This document shows, one piece after another, positions 7,045 to 14,724 of a stretch of 27,954 bases of DNA. Source of the DNA: Bacillota bacterium (GTDB taxonomy: Bacteria > Bacillota > UBA994 > UBA5500); NCBI GenBank assembly GCA_023436245.1, contig JAEZJZ010000009.1, positions 1 to 27,954 on the forward strand. Direction: 5' to 3'. The notes below the pieces were generated by a model. That model was not told where the DNA came from and did no database searches. It saw only the letters and a list, made by a program, of their open reading frames with translations. A program made the position numbers and the translations under genes. The stretch's first letter is position 1; each line of letters begins with the position of its first letter.

Positions 7045-8944
7045 GTTGCACCAAGTCCCTGCCCTTCTGTCTTAATGCCTTGCGGCAGAGCAGGAAATCT
7101 GAAAGGTCGGCAAACTGATCAAAGAGGGCCAGCAGACGCCCTTCGCCAGTCTGCTCTCGCCGGTATTCACCGACCAACGGCGATAGTTGGGCCTCTGGGC
7201 CGCGTATTTTGGTGAAGACCCGTTGCAGCAACTGCCGGTCAAGTGCAGCGGCTCGGGTCAGTCCCCCGGTGCTGGGCAGGTTTTGCAGGTAGCGGCCGAT
7301 CTGGATCACCACTCGGTAACCGATCCCGAGAGCTGGACTGGCTGCCTGTAGCTCCTGGTGTAGCTGCCAAAGCAACGCGGTCTCGCGCTCAGCGAGGCCC
7401 GGACCGACAGTGTCATTCCGGAAGCTACGCCAGAGTGCCATTGATGTCTCTGGAGCGGCGTCGATCAAACTTGCCGACTCGCTTGGGATTTCGGCAAACG
7501 GCAGTACCTCAAGCGGTATTACATTGGCGCGATCGAGTACCTTGTCTGAGAAGTGGTAGGTTGATTCGTCCAGGTTGACTGTGCCGGCGAAGAGCAGGTT
7601 GTCGCCAAGCCGAATGGTCGCCGGGTATTGCGCGGAGTTGTACAACTTGCTGCTTAGTTCGTCTGGATAGAGGCGGATCTTCCGCTCAGGCAGCGGGAGC
7701 TCGAGCACTGACAACAGTTGCGAGAAATAGTGTTCCACTCTGGCCAGATTCATCTCATCCAGGCAGACCAGATAAAGGTGCTCCGGGTCGCGCCCTGCCG
7801 CGATCAACGTTCGCAATAGCCCTGATTCGCTCACACGGTAGAGCGAGTGGGCCTGATCGGGGAAACCGAACAGATCGGCGTCATCAGTCCAGGATGGGCG
7901 CACCGGAACGAAGCTGAGTTGCTCGTCCGAAAGCCCCAACGCTTGTCCGTAGACCCTGATCAGCCTAGATTTTCCGGTGCCGCTCAGCCCGGTGAGTATG
8001 ACGAGGGTAGATGTCTTCATGGCAGTATGGAGGTTGACCAGGTCGGCAGAGCTATAGAGCAACCCTTGTGAGCGAGCAGTTTGCTCAAGTCGCTCCAGGA
8101 ACTTCGTTTCCGGTGCGCAAACGGCTGCCTCCTCCCGTATTAGCCCGGGTTGGTGGACTGAGTCAGCCCCCAAATCTGGCTCGACTTCGCTAGGCTGGTG
8201 GTGTACCGCCTGCTCGAGTGCTTGTCGCATCAGCGCCTGCACCTGCTCAGTGACGAAGAGCAAATGTGGATCATTCGGTACCTCAAACACTTCGGTCTCC
8301 CACGATTCCTGGAACCTGGTGACGCGCAGGTCCCCGTTTGGAACGAGTAAGCAGCCAACGTCGTCACACCGGTGGCCGACGAAACTGCCGATCAGTTGCC
8401 AGGGCTCACAGCCCAGCTGCCCTTCCCGCCAGACGATGCAAGACGGAGTTTCAGCTGATTCTGCGGACAGGTGCTCCAGGCATCCCAGCGATTCCTGCTC
8501 GTTCAGCTGCTGCAGCAATGATGCGAGCGACATGCCGTCTGCGGCCAAACTGCAGATAGGCAACGGCAGATAGCAGCTTTCCGGCTGATGAGCCAGCGGT
8601 GCGGCCACGGGACAGACATCGGACATATTCCAGTATGGACCCTTCTGGCTCGGCCGAAAAACCAGCAGCTGCCCACTGAGGAAGTCGCGCAGCCCGCGAA
8701 CGCGCTCTTCTGCCGGCGCTGCGTAATCATCCAGCAATCCATGCCGTTCTAGATCCGTACTGAAGCCATGGAACAGCTTGGCGCCGAGGAGTGTCGCCGG
8801 CAAACGAGAGAGCGGGCGGACGGCAAATTGTACGACCTGCAGACTGTTCACAAATACCGCCGCCTTGCCCCCGGTGCGTTCCTGAACGTAGCTGTCTTCA
8901 GCCAGGATGCCGACTATGCACGGAAGTCTATTGCTCGTCATCAT
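7028..8944 (-). CDS. McrB-like AAA+ ATPase/GTPase with novel N-terminal region
   Basis: The 638-residue protein has an AAA_5/McrB-type motor in its second half: Walker A GLSGTGKS at 319-326, Walker B LYLVCLDEMN ending at 399, sensor-type TVNLDES at 455-461 and arginine-bearing KVLDRAN at 468-474. E. coli McrB has an NTADRS-type signature where this one has N-L-D-E-S, so GTP specificity cannot be assumed. The first 280 residues match no domain I recognise; they hold about a dozen cysteines and probably form the target-recognition part. A GTG at 8947 is an alternative start; the ATG at 8944 has GGAGG 8 nt upstream. It overlaps both neighbours and forms one unit with them. Confidence 0.85.
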   Translation of the reverse strand: MMTSNRLPCIVGILAEDSYVQERTGGKAAVFVNSLQVVQFAVRPLSRLPATLLGAKLFHGFSTDLERHGLLDDYAAPAEERVRGLRDFLSGQLLVFRPSQKGPYWNMSDVCPVAAPLAHQPESCYLPLPICSLAADGMSLASLLQQLNEQESLGCLEHLSAESAETPSCIVWREGQLGCEPWQLIGSFVGHRCDDVGCLLVPNGDLRVTRFQESWETEVFEVPNDPHLLFVTEQVQALMRQALEQAVHHQPSEVEPDLGADSVHQPGLIREEAAVCAPETKFLERLEQTARSQGLLYSSADLVNLHTAMKTSTLVILTGLSGTGKSRLIRVYGQALGLSDEQLSFVPVRPSWTDDADLFGFPDQAHSLYRVSESGLLRTLIAAGRDPEHLYLVCLDEMNLARVEHYFSQLLSVLELPLPERKIRLYPDELSSKLYNSAQYPATIRLGDNLLFAGTVNLDESTYHFSDKVLDRANVIPLEVLPFAEIPSESASLIDAAPETSMALWRSFRNDTVGPGLAERETALLWQLHQELQAASPALGIGYRVVIQIGRYLQNLPSTGGLTRAAALDRQLLQRVFTKIRGPEAQLSPLVGEYRREQTGEGRLLALFDQFADLSDFLLCRKALRQKGRDLVQHGYTV

Positions 8945-9935
8945 CACTCACGCCTCCCCGCTCAGCAAATGCCAGCAACTCCTCGTATGAAGCGAAACAA
9001 CGCAGTCTTTCCCCGGCCTCACGCCGAATTAGGCGCTGGATCGGCAGGGGTGTGGCATACGTCAACAGCCAGACCTCTGCTGCCTCGCGCATTGCTTCCC
9101 TGGCGGCGGGTTGCGGCACTTCTCGCGGTGGGATATGCCGCAAGTGGCAGTTATGGTCGATCTCGGCCTGTTGGGAGCTGATGTTTCCGATCAGGGCCAC
9201 TGACTTCGATGAGGTCGGCGGGAGCTCCTCTGACCGGGGCTGTGCGGGCTTGCTTGCCTGTTCAGCCAGTCCTTGCTGGAATAGCACCAGTTTCTGCTCC
9301 CTTTGCTGCAGCTTTGTCTCGCGATCAGCCAAACGGCTGAGCAAACTCTGGCGCTCGACCTCCCAGAGACGCACGTTGCGTTCTGCGCTGGCGCGACAGA
9401 CAGCAAGCTCTCCTTCCAAATTGGCCAGGCGTCTCTCTAAGGTCAAGCGTTCGTCTGACCAGGCCTGCTGCTCAAGCCGCAGCGCTGCTAGTTCGCTTGG
9501 CGCCCGCTCTTGTTCAGTAGATGGCTGCTGCTCGACTGCGAGCCAACTCGCCAAATCTCCACTGGCGCGCATGAACTCGAACAGCCTCCTAGCTCGTAGC
9601 CTGACTTCCTGATCGGGGCTACTGAGCAGAGCCAATAGCAGCAGTTCTGGGTGGTGTTCTTGCGCAAGCCGTTCTCGCAGTTCCACTTCTGACAGTTGCC
9701 TGATCTCCCGCAGACGGCTATCCCTGCTGACACGAGAGTTGAGCGCCTGCCGCAACCGGGGCAGCATCTTTGTCTGGAGGAGCGCTTGCACAACCCGGGG
9801 GCGGACCGCGGCGAAATTGCGCTCCCAGCGCGTGCCGCGAAAGCCGGTCAAGCGCAGTCGCAGCGCGCGCGCCACCCCGATCAGTTCCTTGTCGTCGACT
9901 CTCTGCAGTAACCATTTCCACTCGGGAGTTGCCAA
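8928..9935 (-). CDS. coiled-coil protein with C-terminal Rossmann-like (DUF2325-like?) domain, first gene of McrBC-like operon
   Basis: The 335-residue protein has three parts: an Arg- and Leu-rich helical region (1-135), a coiled coil (about 145-225, rich in Leu, Glu, Gln, Arg), and a compact C-terminal domain (244-325). That domain starts with strand-like SVALIGNIS, has EAAEVWLLTY and ends CFASYEELLAFA. This resembles DUF2325-type domains in layout, but similarity is weak and the family call is inference. It starts with TTG; GAGGTGA lies 6 nt upstream. Its end overlaps the ATPase start by 17 nt. The position suggests a sensor or scaffold for the ATPase-nuclease pair. Confidence 0.75.
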   Translation of the reverse strand: MATPEWKWLLQRVDDKELIGVARALRLRLTGFRGTRWERNFAAVRPRVVQALLQTKMLPRLRQALNSRVSRDSRLREIRQLSEVELRERLAQEHHPELLLLALLSSPDQEVRLRARRLFEFMRASGDLASWLAVEQQPSTEQERAPSELAALRLEQQAWSDERLTLERRLANLEGELAVCRASAERNVRLWEVERQSLLSRLADRETKLQQREQKLVLFQQGLAEQASKPAQPRSEELPPTSSKSVALIGNISSQQAEIDHNCHLRHIPPREVPQPAAREAMREAAEVWLLTYATPLPIQRLIRREAGERLRCFASYEELLAFAERGGVSDDDEQ

Positions 9936-9976
9936 ATCTGGTCACCTCGCTCTCTTCCCCCGCAAAAGCGGCCTCT

Positions 9977-9990
9977 GCTATAGATATAGC
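9977..9990. promoter_or_regulatory. palindrome GCTATA-GA-TATAGC between the McrBC-like operon and mscL
   Basis: The 14-base near-perfect palindrome lies 42 nt before the TTG start of the coiled-coil gene and 127 nt before mscL. On the minus strand TTGCGG and TCTATA flank a 17-nt spacer and overlap it, giving a weak possible promoter. The palindrome could be a repressor operator for the restriction-like operon; this is inference from position and symmetry only. Confidence 0.3.
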
Positions 9991-10043
9991 TGCAGGATCG
10001 CCCGCAAAGAACGACAGTCGGCCATTCCCGGCAAGTTAGCTGC

Positions 10044-10071
10044 TTGCAGGAGGGCGGCTATCTGCTAAGAT
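10044..10071 (+). promoter_or_regulatory. mscL: candidate SigA promoter for mscL
   Basis: TTGCAG at 10044-10049 and TAAGAT at 10066-10071 are separated by 16 nt. The likely transcript start lies about 25 nt before the chosen mscL start. Both boxes match the vegetative consensus at four or five of six positions. Confidence 0.5.
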
Positions 10072-10103
10072 TGAAGGAGTAACCGCACAGGAGAGTGATG
10101 AAG

Positions 10104-10538
10104 ATGTGGAACGACTTTAAGAAGTTTGCCATGCGCGGCAACGTGATCGACCTGGCCGTCGGTGTGATCATCGGCGGAGCCTTCGGCAAGATAGTCACCT
10201 CGGCGGTGAATGACCTGGTGATGCCGCTGCTTGGCCTTATTCTGGGCCGAATCGACTTCGACAACCTGTTCATCGCACTCGACGGCAACTCGTACCCCAC
10301 TGTCTCCGCTGCCAAGGACGCAGGCGCCGCGATCTTCAATTATGGGCAGTTCCTGAACAATGTGGTTGATTTCTTGGTGATCGCCTTTGTCATCTTCCTG
10401 GTGGTCAGGCAGGTGAATCGGATGCGCCGCAAGGAACCGGCGGCTGCCCCTACCACCAAGGTCTGCGTGTACTGCCAATCGACGATCTCGATCAAGGCGG
10501 TGCGCTGCCCCCACTGTACTTCAGAGCTGCCGGAATAA
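10104..10538 (+). CDS. mscL: large-conductance mechanosensitive channel MscL with C-terminal zinc ribbon
   Basis: MscL opens under extreme membrane tension and releases solutes during osmotic downshift. The 144-residue product starts MWNDFKKFAMRGNVIDLAVG, almost the B. subtilis N terminus, followed by TM1 (about 14-44), a periplasmic loop with GNSYPT, and TM2 (about 80-103). ATG at 10104 fits the family; GTG 10095 or ATG 10098 are alternatives near AGGAG. After the usual cytoplasmic end there is a four-cysteine zinc-ribbon-like tail (Cys121, Cys124, Cys135, Cys138), seen in some Bacillota MscL proteins but not in E. coli MscL. It has its own promoter and terminator. Confidence 0.95.
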   Translation: MWNDFKKFAMRGNVIDLAVGVIIGGAFGKIVTSAVNDLVMPLLGLILGRIDFDNLFIALDGNSYPTVSAAKDAGAAIFNYGQFLNNVVDFLVIAFVIFLVVRQVNRMRRKEPAAAPTTKVCVYCQSTISIKAVRCPHCTSELPE

Positions 10539-10544
10539 TCGCCA

Positions 10545-10584
10545 AAAGCAGAGGAACCATCCGCCCGGACGATTCCTCTGCTTT
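10545..10584. terminator. bidirectional terminator between mscL and the GNAT gene
   Basis: AAAGCAGAGGAA at 10545-10556 pairs perfectly with TTCCTCTGCTTT at 10573-10584, a 12-bp stem with a 16-nt loop. Plus-strand sequence continues CATTTAG and the minus strand continues TTTTGGCG. The element sits between the convergent ends of mscL and the acetyltransferase and can serve both. Confidence 0.85.
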
Positions 10585-10587
10585 CAT

Positions 10588-10983
10588 TTAGACGGAATGA
10601 CCGTAGACCCGCACCCGACCTCCCCCAGCTCGACTGAAACCCAGTTTGCGAACTAGTCCAATCGATGGCCGGTTGTTGTGGACGATTCGGGTGTAGGCGT
10701 AGCGCGCCCCAAAGCTGTGGGCAAGCGCCATCCCCTTCCTGGTTGCTGCTTCCGCCAACCCTCTTCTGCGATAGCGGGGTAGGACAGATAGATGGCAGAT
10801 CTCGTAGACAGTTGGTGATCTGCGCTCGATGCCAATCCAGCCGGCGAGACTTCCCGACTGCATGATTGCGTAGTGTGGGCGGGCAAGCACGCGTCGTGTG
10901 CTGAGGTGAACCCCATTGTAGTGTCGAACGCCTCGGGCTACTCGCCTAGCTATGCCGCTGTCATGGATCCGCTTGAGCCTCAA
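10588..10983 (-). CDS. GNAT family N-acetyltransferase
   Basis: The 131-residue product carries the GNAT core: strand YEICHLSVLP at 60-69, then the acetyl-CoA loop R-R-R-G-L-A at 72-77, helix AATRKGMALAHSFGA, and the late N-N-R-P-S-I-G-L-V-R-K-L-G-F segment around 103-116. This marks an acetyl-CoA dependent N-acetyltransferase, but the substrate cannot be inferred. The start is TTG at 10983, supported by AAGGGGGTG 7 nt upstream. It lies 65 nt after the giant coiled-coil gene on the same strand with no clear terminator between, so the two may be cotranscribed. Confidence 0.85.
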   Translation of the reverse strand: MRLKRIHDSGIARRVARGVRHYNGVHLSTRRVLARPHYAIMQSGSLAGWIGIERRSPTVYEICHLSVLPRYRRRGLAEAATRKGMALAHSFGARYAYTRIVHNNRPSIGLVRKLGFSRAGGGRVRVYGHSV

Positions 10984-11048
10984 TCCGATGCACCCCCTTT
11001 CTGCGCAGCGTGGGCGGCCGCGGAGATCGCTGGCATCAGCCGGGCCGT

Positions 11049-13751
11049 TTACCTCTGCCGTCGGGTTGTGCGCTGGGTACGCTGCTGCTCTGCTTGCTCT
11101 TGCTTAGCCTTCTGCTCCTCTTGTTGCCGCTCTGCCAGTTCGGCCCGAATCTCAGTCCGGATTTGGGAGCGCAACTGCTCCAGCAAGCGTTGGTCTGCCT
11201 CCGTGACAGTTTGCTGCAGTTCCTCTCGCTGTTGCTCCAGCATTTGGTCAAATGCCTGCATCCAGTGTTCCCGCTGTATTCTCTCTGCGCTCAACTGTGC
11301 CTGTTCTGCCTGCTGTTGCAACTCCCGGCGGACAGTCTCGGTCAGGCTGGCCAGTTGGTCTTCGTATCGCGTCTTGATCCCCTGGCAAGCCTCCTCCGTC
11401 TTAACCTGCAGGGATTGCACCGCGTTTTCCACCTGGGAATGGAGTTGGCGCTGCCCCTCAGCTCGTTGCTGCTCCAGTGCCTCCGCTAGGCGCTGGCTGA
11501 GCAGCAACTCGGTCTTGGCTCTTTGCGCCTGCAGTTGTTCACTGGTTTTCCTCAGCAGGTCGGTGTGCCCCTTGGCTAGTTCGCTGGTGAAGCGGCTGAT
11601 CAGTTCTGCCGAGAGAGAGCCCTGCTGGGTCTTCAACTCCTCTAACCGCTGTTTCAGGGTCTGCTCAGCCGTCGCTGCCTGCAGTTCCTGTTGCCGGCTC
11701 AGGCTCTGCCGGAATGTAGCCAGGACTTCCGTTTGCGCTTTCAGCCAGGCTTCCAGAGCTCCCTTGGACTCGCCGAGTTGCGCCTGATACTCGCTCTGCA
11801 AGCGCACCAGTGTCTGCTGTGCCAAGGAGACCGCTTCGTGGTGTTCGGCCAGCAAGTTCTCTTGGGTCTGCTTCAGGTTGGCGGCACCCGTCTCCAGCCA
11901 GCCGTGCACGGCTATCTGCATTTCCGTCAGGCGCTTCTCCTGTCGCAGTGCCAGTTCCTCGCTGTTCTGATCGGTGGCCTGCATCTGCAGTGTCACACGC
12001 TGCTCGAACTGGGACGTCAAGTTGGCGAGCAGGCTACTCTTCTCCTGCAGCCAAGCGGAGGTCGCCGCCTTGTCCTTAGCCAGTTGTGACTCCCATTGCT
12101 GCTGCACTGTCTGCAGCGCCAAGTCAGCTCGCTGCTGCTGCTCGTCACAAAGCCGGTTCTGCTGCTCGCGGATGGAGGCCAAATGGGCAGATTCGTTCTG
12201 CACTAAGCGATCGATGGCGTCCTGCACTTCGCCAAACCGCTTGGAGTACTGCTCGAGCGTCTTATCCAGCAGTTGCTTGCTCTGCCTGATCTGCTCGGCC
12301 GTTTGCTGCTCCAGTTGCCGCTTGCTGTTGCCTAGCGATTGAGTCTGCTCCTTGATCCAGTCGTTCATCAGTTGCCTGAGTTCCGGCATAGCCTGTTGCT
12401 GCAGCTTGGCCCAGTCTTTCTCCACCGCCTTGGCCCAGCTCTGCTTCGCCGCCAACCAGTCACTCTGGTTTTGGCGCACTTCTGCGGCCAACTGCCTGGT
12501 CCATTCTCGTTGCAGGAGGGCGATCTGCTCCTCCTGGCCTCTTTGCCAGTTCGCTCGCGCTTGCCTCAGTGCCTCGTCTGAACGAATGTCCCAGTCTGCC
12601 GTGATCCGCAGCATGCGCTCCTCTGTCTTGGCGGCTTCTCCGGCCAGTTGCTGCTGGAACTCGCCCAGCAATTGCTCCGTTCTTCTGATCAGCTGCTCCT
12701 GCTGTTCGCTCCAGCGCAGTCGGTCAAGTTGCTGCTGTTCTTCACTGATCTGGTGCAGCCACTCGTCCTGCTTCTTGGCCCAGTGCACGGCCTGTTCGCG
12801 CAGCCACTCCTGAGATGCCGCCTGCTGACTCTCCAGCAACTGCCGGCGCATTTCAGCCAGAGCGGCTACCATAGACTGCTCTTGCTCCGCGGCCAGTTCT
12901 GCCCAAAGCTGCCGCAGCTTCGGTCGTTCACGCTGGATGACCTCCTGCTCTCGCCATTCGATCTCCAGCAGGCGTAGTTCGTTTGTCTGCTGCTCCAGCA
13001 TTTGCTGCGCCAGTTGCTCCATTTCCTTGAGCAGCTCTTGGCGGGAGACTCGGCTGCGCTCCTCAATGATTGCCCGCTCCTTGGCTAGATCCTCGCGCAG
13101 TGAGCTTAGCGTGCGCTCCCGCTCCTGGTTCATCCACTCGCGCAGCTTCTGCAACTCGATCGTCTGCAGTTGGCTTGACCAAGCACTTTCCAATTGCTGT
13201 TGCCGGCTGACCAGGCTCTCCTCCAGGTGACGATACTTCTCCTCAATGCTGGTCAGTTCCGCCTGTCGCCATTCCGCCAGCTTCTTCTCCTGCTCCGCGC
13301 TCAGTTCACCTTGCCAGCCGCTTTGGCGGTCCCTCATCATCTGCAGCAGATGTTGGCGCCAGTCTGTCTCCGGCGGGTGCTCTTCCTCGTCCTCGCCTTC
13401 CCAGGGATCTGCTTCATCAGTTTGCGCCTGCAGCCAGGGGCGTTTTTCCAGATAGGCATTCACTCGCTGTTCCTGCAGATCCACCGCCAGTTCTGCCTTC
13501 GAGACCAGGCGCCGGATGGAGTCTACTGAGTCCGGACTGGCGTTACGCTCAAGCTCGCGCAGGCGTGTCAGTTCGCGTTCGCGTCCCTGCAGTTCCTCTT
13601 CCAGCTGGGCATAGTAAAGACTCTGCAACTCGAGATCATTCTCATCATCGCCGGGTGAACTGACAGCCTCTTCTGCCAAACTGGCTATCCGCTCGGCCGT
13701 GAGATCCGCTGCACGACGGTCAGGACGGCGCTTCTTTCTATTGCTGACCAA
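11049..13751 (-). CDS. 900-residue tryptophan-rich coiled-coil protein, function unknown
   Basis: Almost the whole protein after residue 150 reads as continuous helix rich in Gln, Glu, Leu, Ala and Arg, as in long coiled coils. The first 150 residues are basic (KKRRPDRR near the start) then acidic, with a WEGEDEEE stretch near 115. About 25 tryptophans are spread through the rod, many followed by Leu or Ala; this is high for a coiled coil and suggests a degenerate repeat. There is no signal peptide, membrane segment or nucleotide-binding motif. The start is TTG at 13751 with GAGGTGA 6 nt upstream, the same arrangement as in the coiled-coil gene at 9935. Its long open frame and codon use support a real gene. 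A structural or scaffold role is possible. Confidence 0.8.
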   Translation of the reverse strand: MVSNRKKRRPDRRAADLTAERIASLAEEAVSSPGDDENDLELQSLYYAQLEEELQGRERELTRLRELERNASPDSVDSIRRLVSKAELAVDLQEQRVNAYLEKRPWLQAQTDEADPWEGEDEEEHPPETDWRQHLLQMMRDRQSGWQGELSAEQEKKLAEWRQAELTSIEEKYRHLEESLVSRQQQLESAWSSQLQTIELQKLREWMNQERERTLSSLREDLAKERAIIEERSRVSRQELLKEMEQLAQQMLEQQTNELRLLEIEWREQEVIQRERPKLRQLWAELAAEQEQSMVAALAEMRRQLLESQQAASQEWLREQAVHWAKKQDEWLHQISEEQQQLDRLRWSEQQEQLIRRTEQLLGEFQQQLAGEAAKTEERMLRITADWDIRSDEALRQARANWQRGQEEQIALLQREWTRQLAAEVRQNQSDWLAAKQSWAKAVEKDWAKLQQQAMPELRQLMNDWIKEQTQSLGNSKRQLEQQTAEQIRQSKQLLDKTLEQYSKRFGEVQDAIDRLVQNESAHLASIREQQNRLCDEQQQRADLALQTVQQQWESQLAKDKAATSAWLQEKSSLLANLTSQFEQRVTLQMQATDQNSEELALRQEKRLTEMQIAVHGWLETGAANLKQTQENLLAEHHEAVSLAQQTLVRLQSEYQAQLGESKGALEAWLKAQTEVLATFRQSLSRQQELQAATAEQTLKQRLEELKTQQGSLSAELISRFTSELAKGHTDLLRKTSEQLQAQRAKTELLLSQRLAEALEQQRAEGQRQLHSQVENAVQSLQVKTEEACQGIKTRYEDQLASLTETVRRELQQQAEQAQLSAERIQREHWMQAFDQMLEQQREELQQTVTEADQRLLEQLRSQIRTEIRAELAERQQEEQKAKQEQAEQQRTQRTTRRQR

Positions 13752-13864
13752 TTACTCTCACCTCTCTGCTATGTGGACGGAACCGGCATCGTTTGCCGCT
13801 AGAGCAGTATATGTGACAGAGCAGATAGGCGTTATTGCCAGGGCAGAAACTGTGGAGCAAATGC

Positions 13865-13893
13865 TTGCATAGATTTGCAGCGAAATGTATACT
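13865..13893 (+). promoter_or_regulatory. SigA promoter of the amino-acid ABC importer
   Basis: TTGCAT at 13865-13870 and TATACT at 13888-13893 have an ideal 17-nt spacer. The transcript would begin near 13900, about 45 nt before the binding-protein start. The 12 bases at 13861-13872 (ATGCTTGCATAG) recur exactly at the -35 of the M14 gene at 26029. Confidence 0.75.
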
Positions 13894-13928
13894 TATTATC
13901 ATCTTCTGTATTGAGAAGGAAATTTGAT

Positions 13929-13943
13929 ATGGGTGGTGGCTAA
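13929..13943 (+). other. four-codon leader frame (Met-Gly-Gly-Gly-stop)
   Basis: GAAGGA at 13915-13920 is 8 nt from an ATG that opens a four-codon frame ending in TAA at 13941-13943. The solute-binding-protein ATG follows one base later at 13945 and has only a weak ribosome site of its own. The arrangement would let ribosomes reinitiate on the main gene. Alternatively translation starts at TTG 13924 or GTG 13933 in the main frame and the short frame is accidental. Confidence 0.3.
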
Positions 13944-13944
13944 G

Positions 13945-14712
13945 ATGAAAAAGAACTGGCTGGTGGTACTCGGCATGCTGGTGTTGGTCACCGCTTTGGC
14001 GCTGACCGGGTGCGCAAAGAAGACCGATCTAGCCTTGGCACGTATTGAGAAGGCTGGCGTGATCACGGTTGGCAACAGCCCCGACTATCCTCCGTTTGAG
14101 ACGATCGATGACCAGGGCAACACCGTCGGTTTTGACATCGACCTGTTGCAGGCGATGGCCGAGGAAATGGGCGTGACGGTGCAACTGAAGAGCCTCAGCT
14201 TCGACACGATAGTGACGGCTGTCCAGAACGGTCAGGTGGACATCGGCATGTCCGGCTTTTCCATCGATGCAGATCGGGCAGCGCAGATTGACTTCACCGA
14301 TCCTTACCTCGTGGGTGGGCAGGTGGTCGTGACCACCGCCGATTCCGGCATCACCAGCATCGCCGACCTGTCCGGCAAGACGGTGGCAACTCAGATGGCC
14401 ACCACCTGTGCGGCCGCTGCCAAGAAGATTGAGGGCGCGGTAGTCAAGGAACTGGAGGACTTCAACATCGCCTGGAGCATGCTGAAGACCGGCGCCGCCA
14501 AGGCGGTCGTGGCAGACGTTTCTGTAGCAAGAGAGTATATCGCCCGGGAAGGTTTCGTACAGGTAGGCGATCCGCTGTCTTATGAGGAGACCGCAATCGT
14601 GGTGCAGAAGGAGAACCCCTCTTTGCTCAAGGCTCTAAATGAGGCATTGCAGGCAGTCAAGGATAACGGAACCTACGATGAACTGGTGGAGAAGTGGCAG
14701 GTAGGCAAATAG
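13945..14712 (+). CDS. polar amino-acid ABC transporter solute-binding lipoprotein (family 3)
   Basis: The 255-residue product has a lipoprotein signal (MKKNWLVVLG, hydrophobic core, LALTGC lipobox with Cys23). The mature part is a family 3 periplasmic-binding fold: VITVGNSPDYPPFE, GFDIDLLQAMAEEMG, DIGMSGFSIDADRAAQIDFTDPY, and a C-terminal ALNEALQAVKDNGTYDELVEKW helix. It captures a polar amino acid or short peptide-like ligand outside the membrane and delivers it to the permease below. The exact ligand is not readable. The ATG at 13945 gives a normal signal length. Confidence 0.92.
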   Translation: MKKNWLVVLGMLVLVTALALTGCAKKTDLALARIEKAGVITVGNSPDYPPFETIDDQGNTVGFDIDLLQAMAEEMGVTVQLKSLSFDTIVTAVQNGQVDIGMSGFSIDADRAAQIDFTDPYLVGGQVVVTTADSGITSIADLSGKTVATQMATTCAAAAKKIEGAVVKELEDFNIAWSMLKTGAAKAVVADVSVAREYIAREGFVQVGDPLSYEETAIVVQKENPSLLKALNEALQAVKDNGTYDELVEKWQVGK

Positions 14713-14724
14713 GACCCTGGACCA

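Noticed and set aside
10065..10514. 149-codon minus-strand frame
   Set aside because: It is antisense to mscL, whose membrane and pore sequences are clear.
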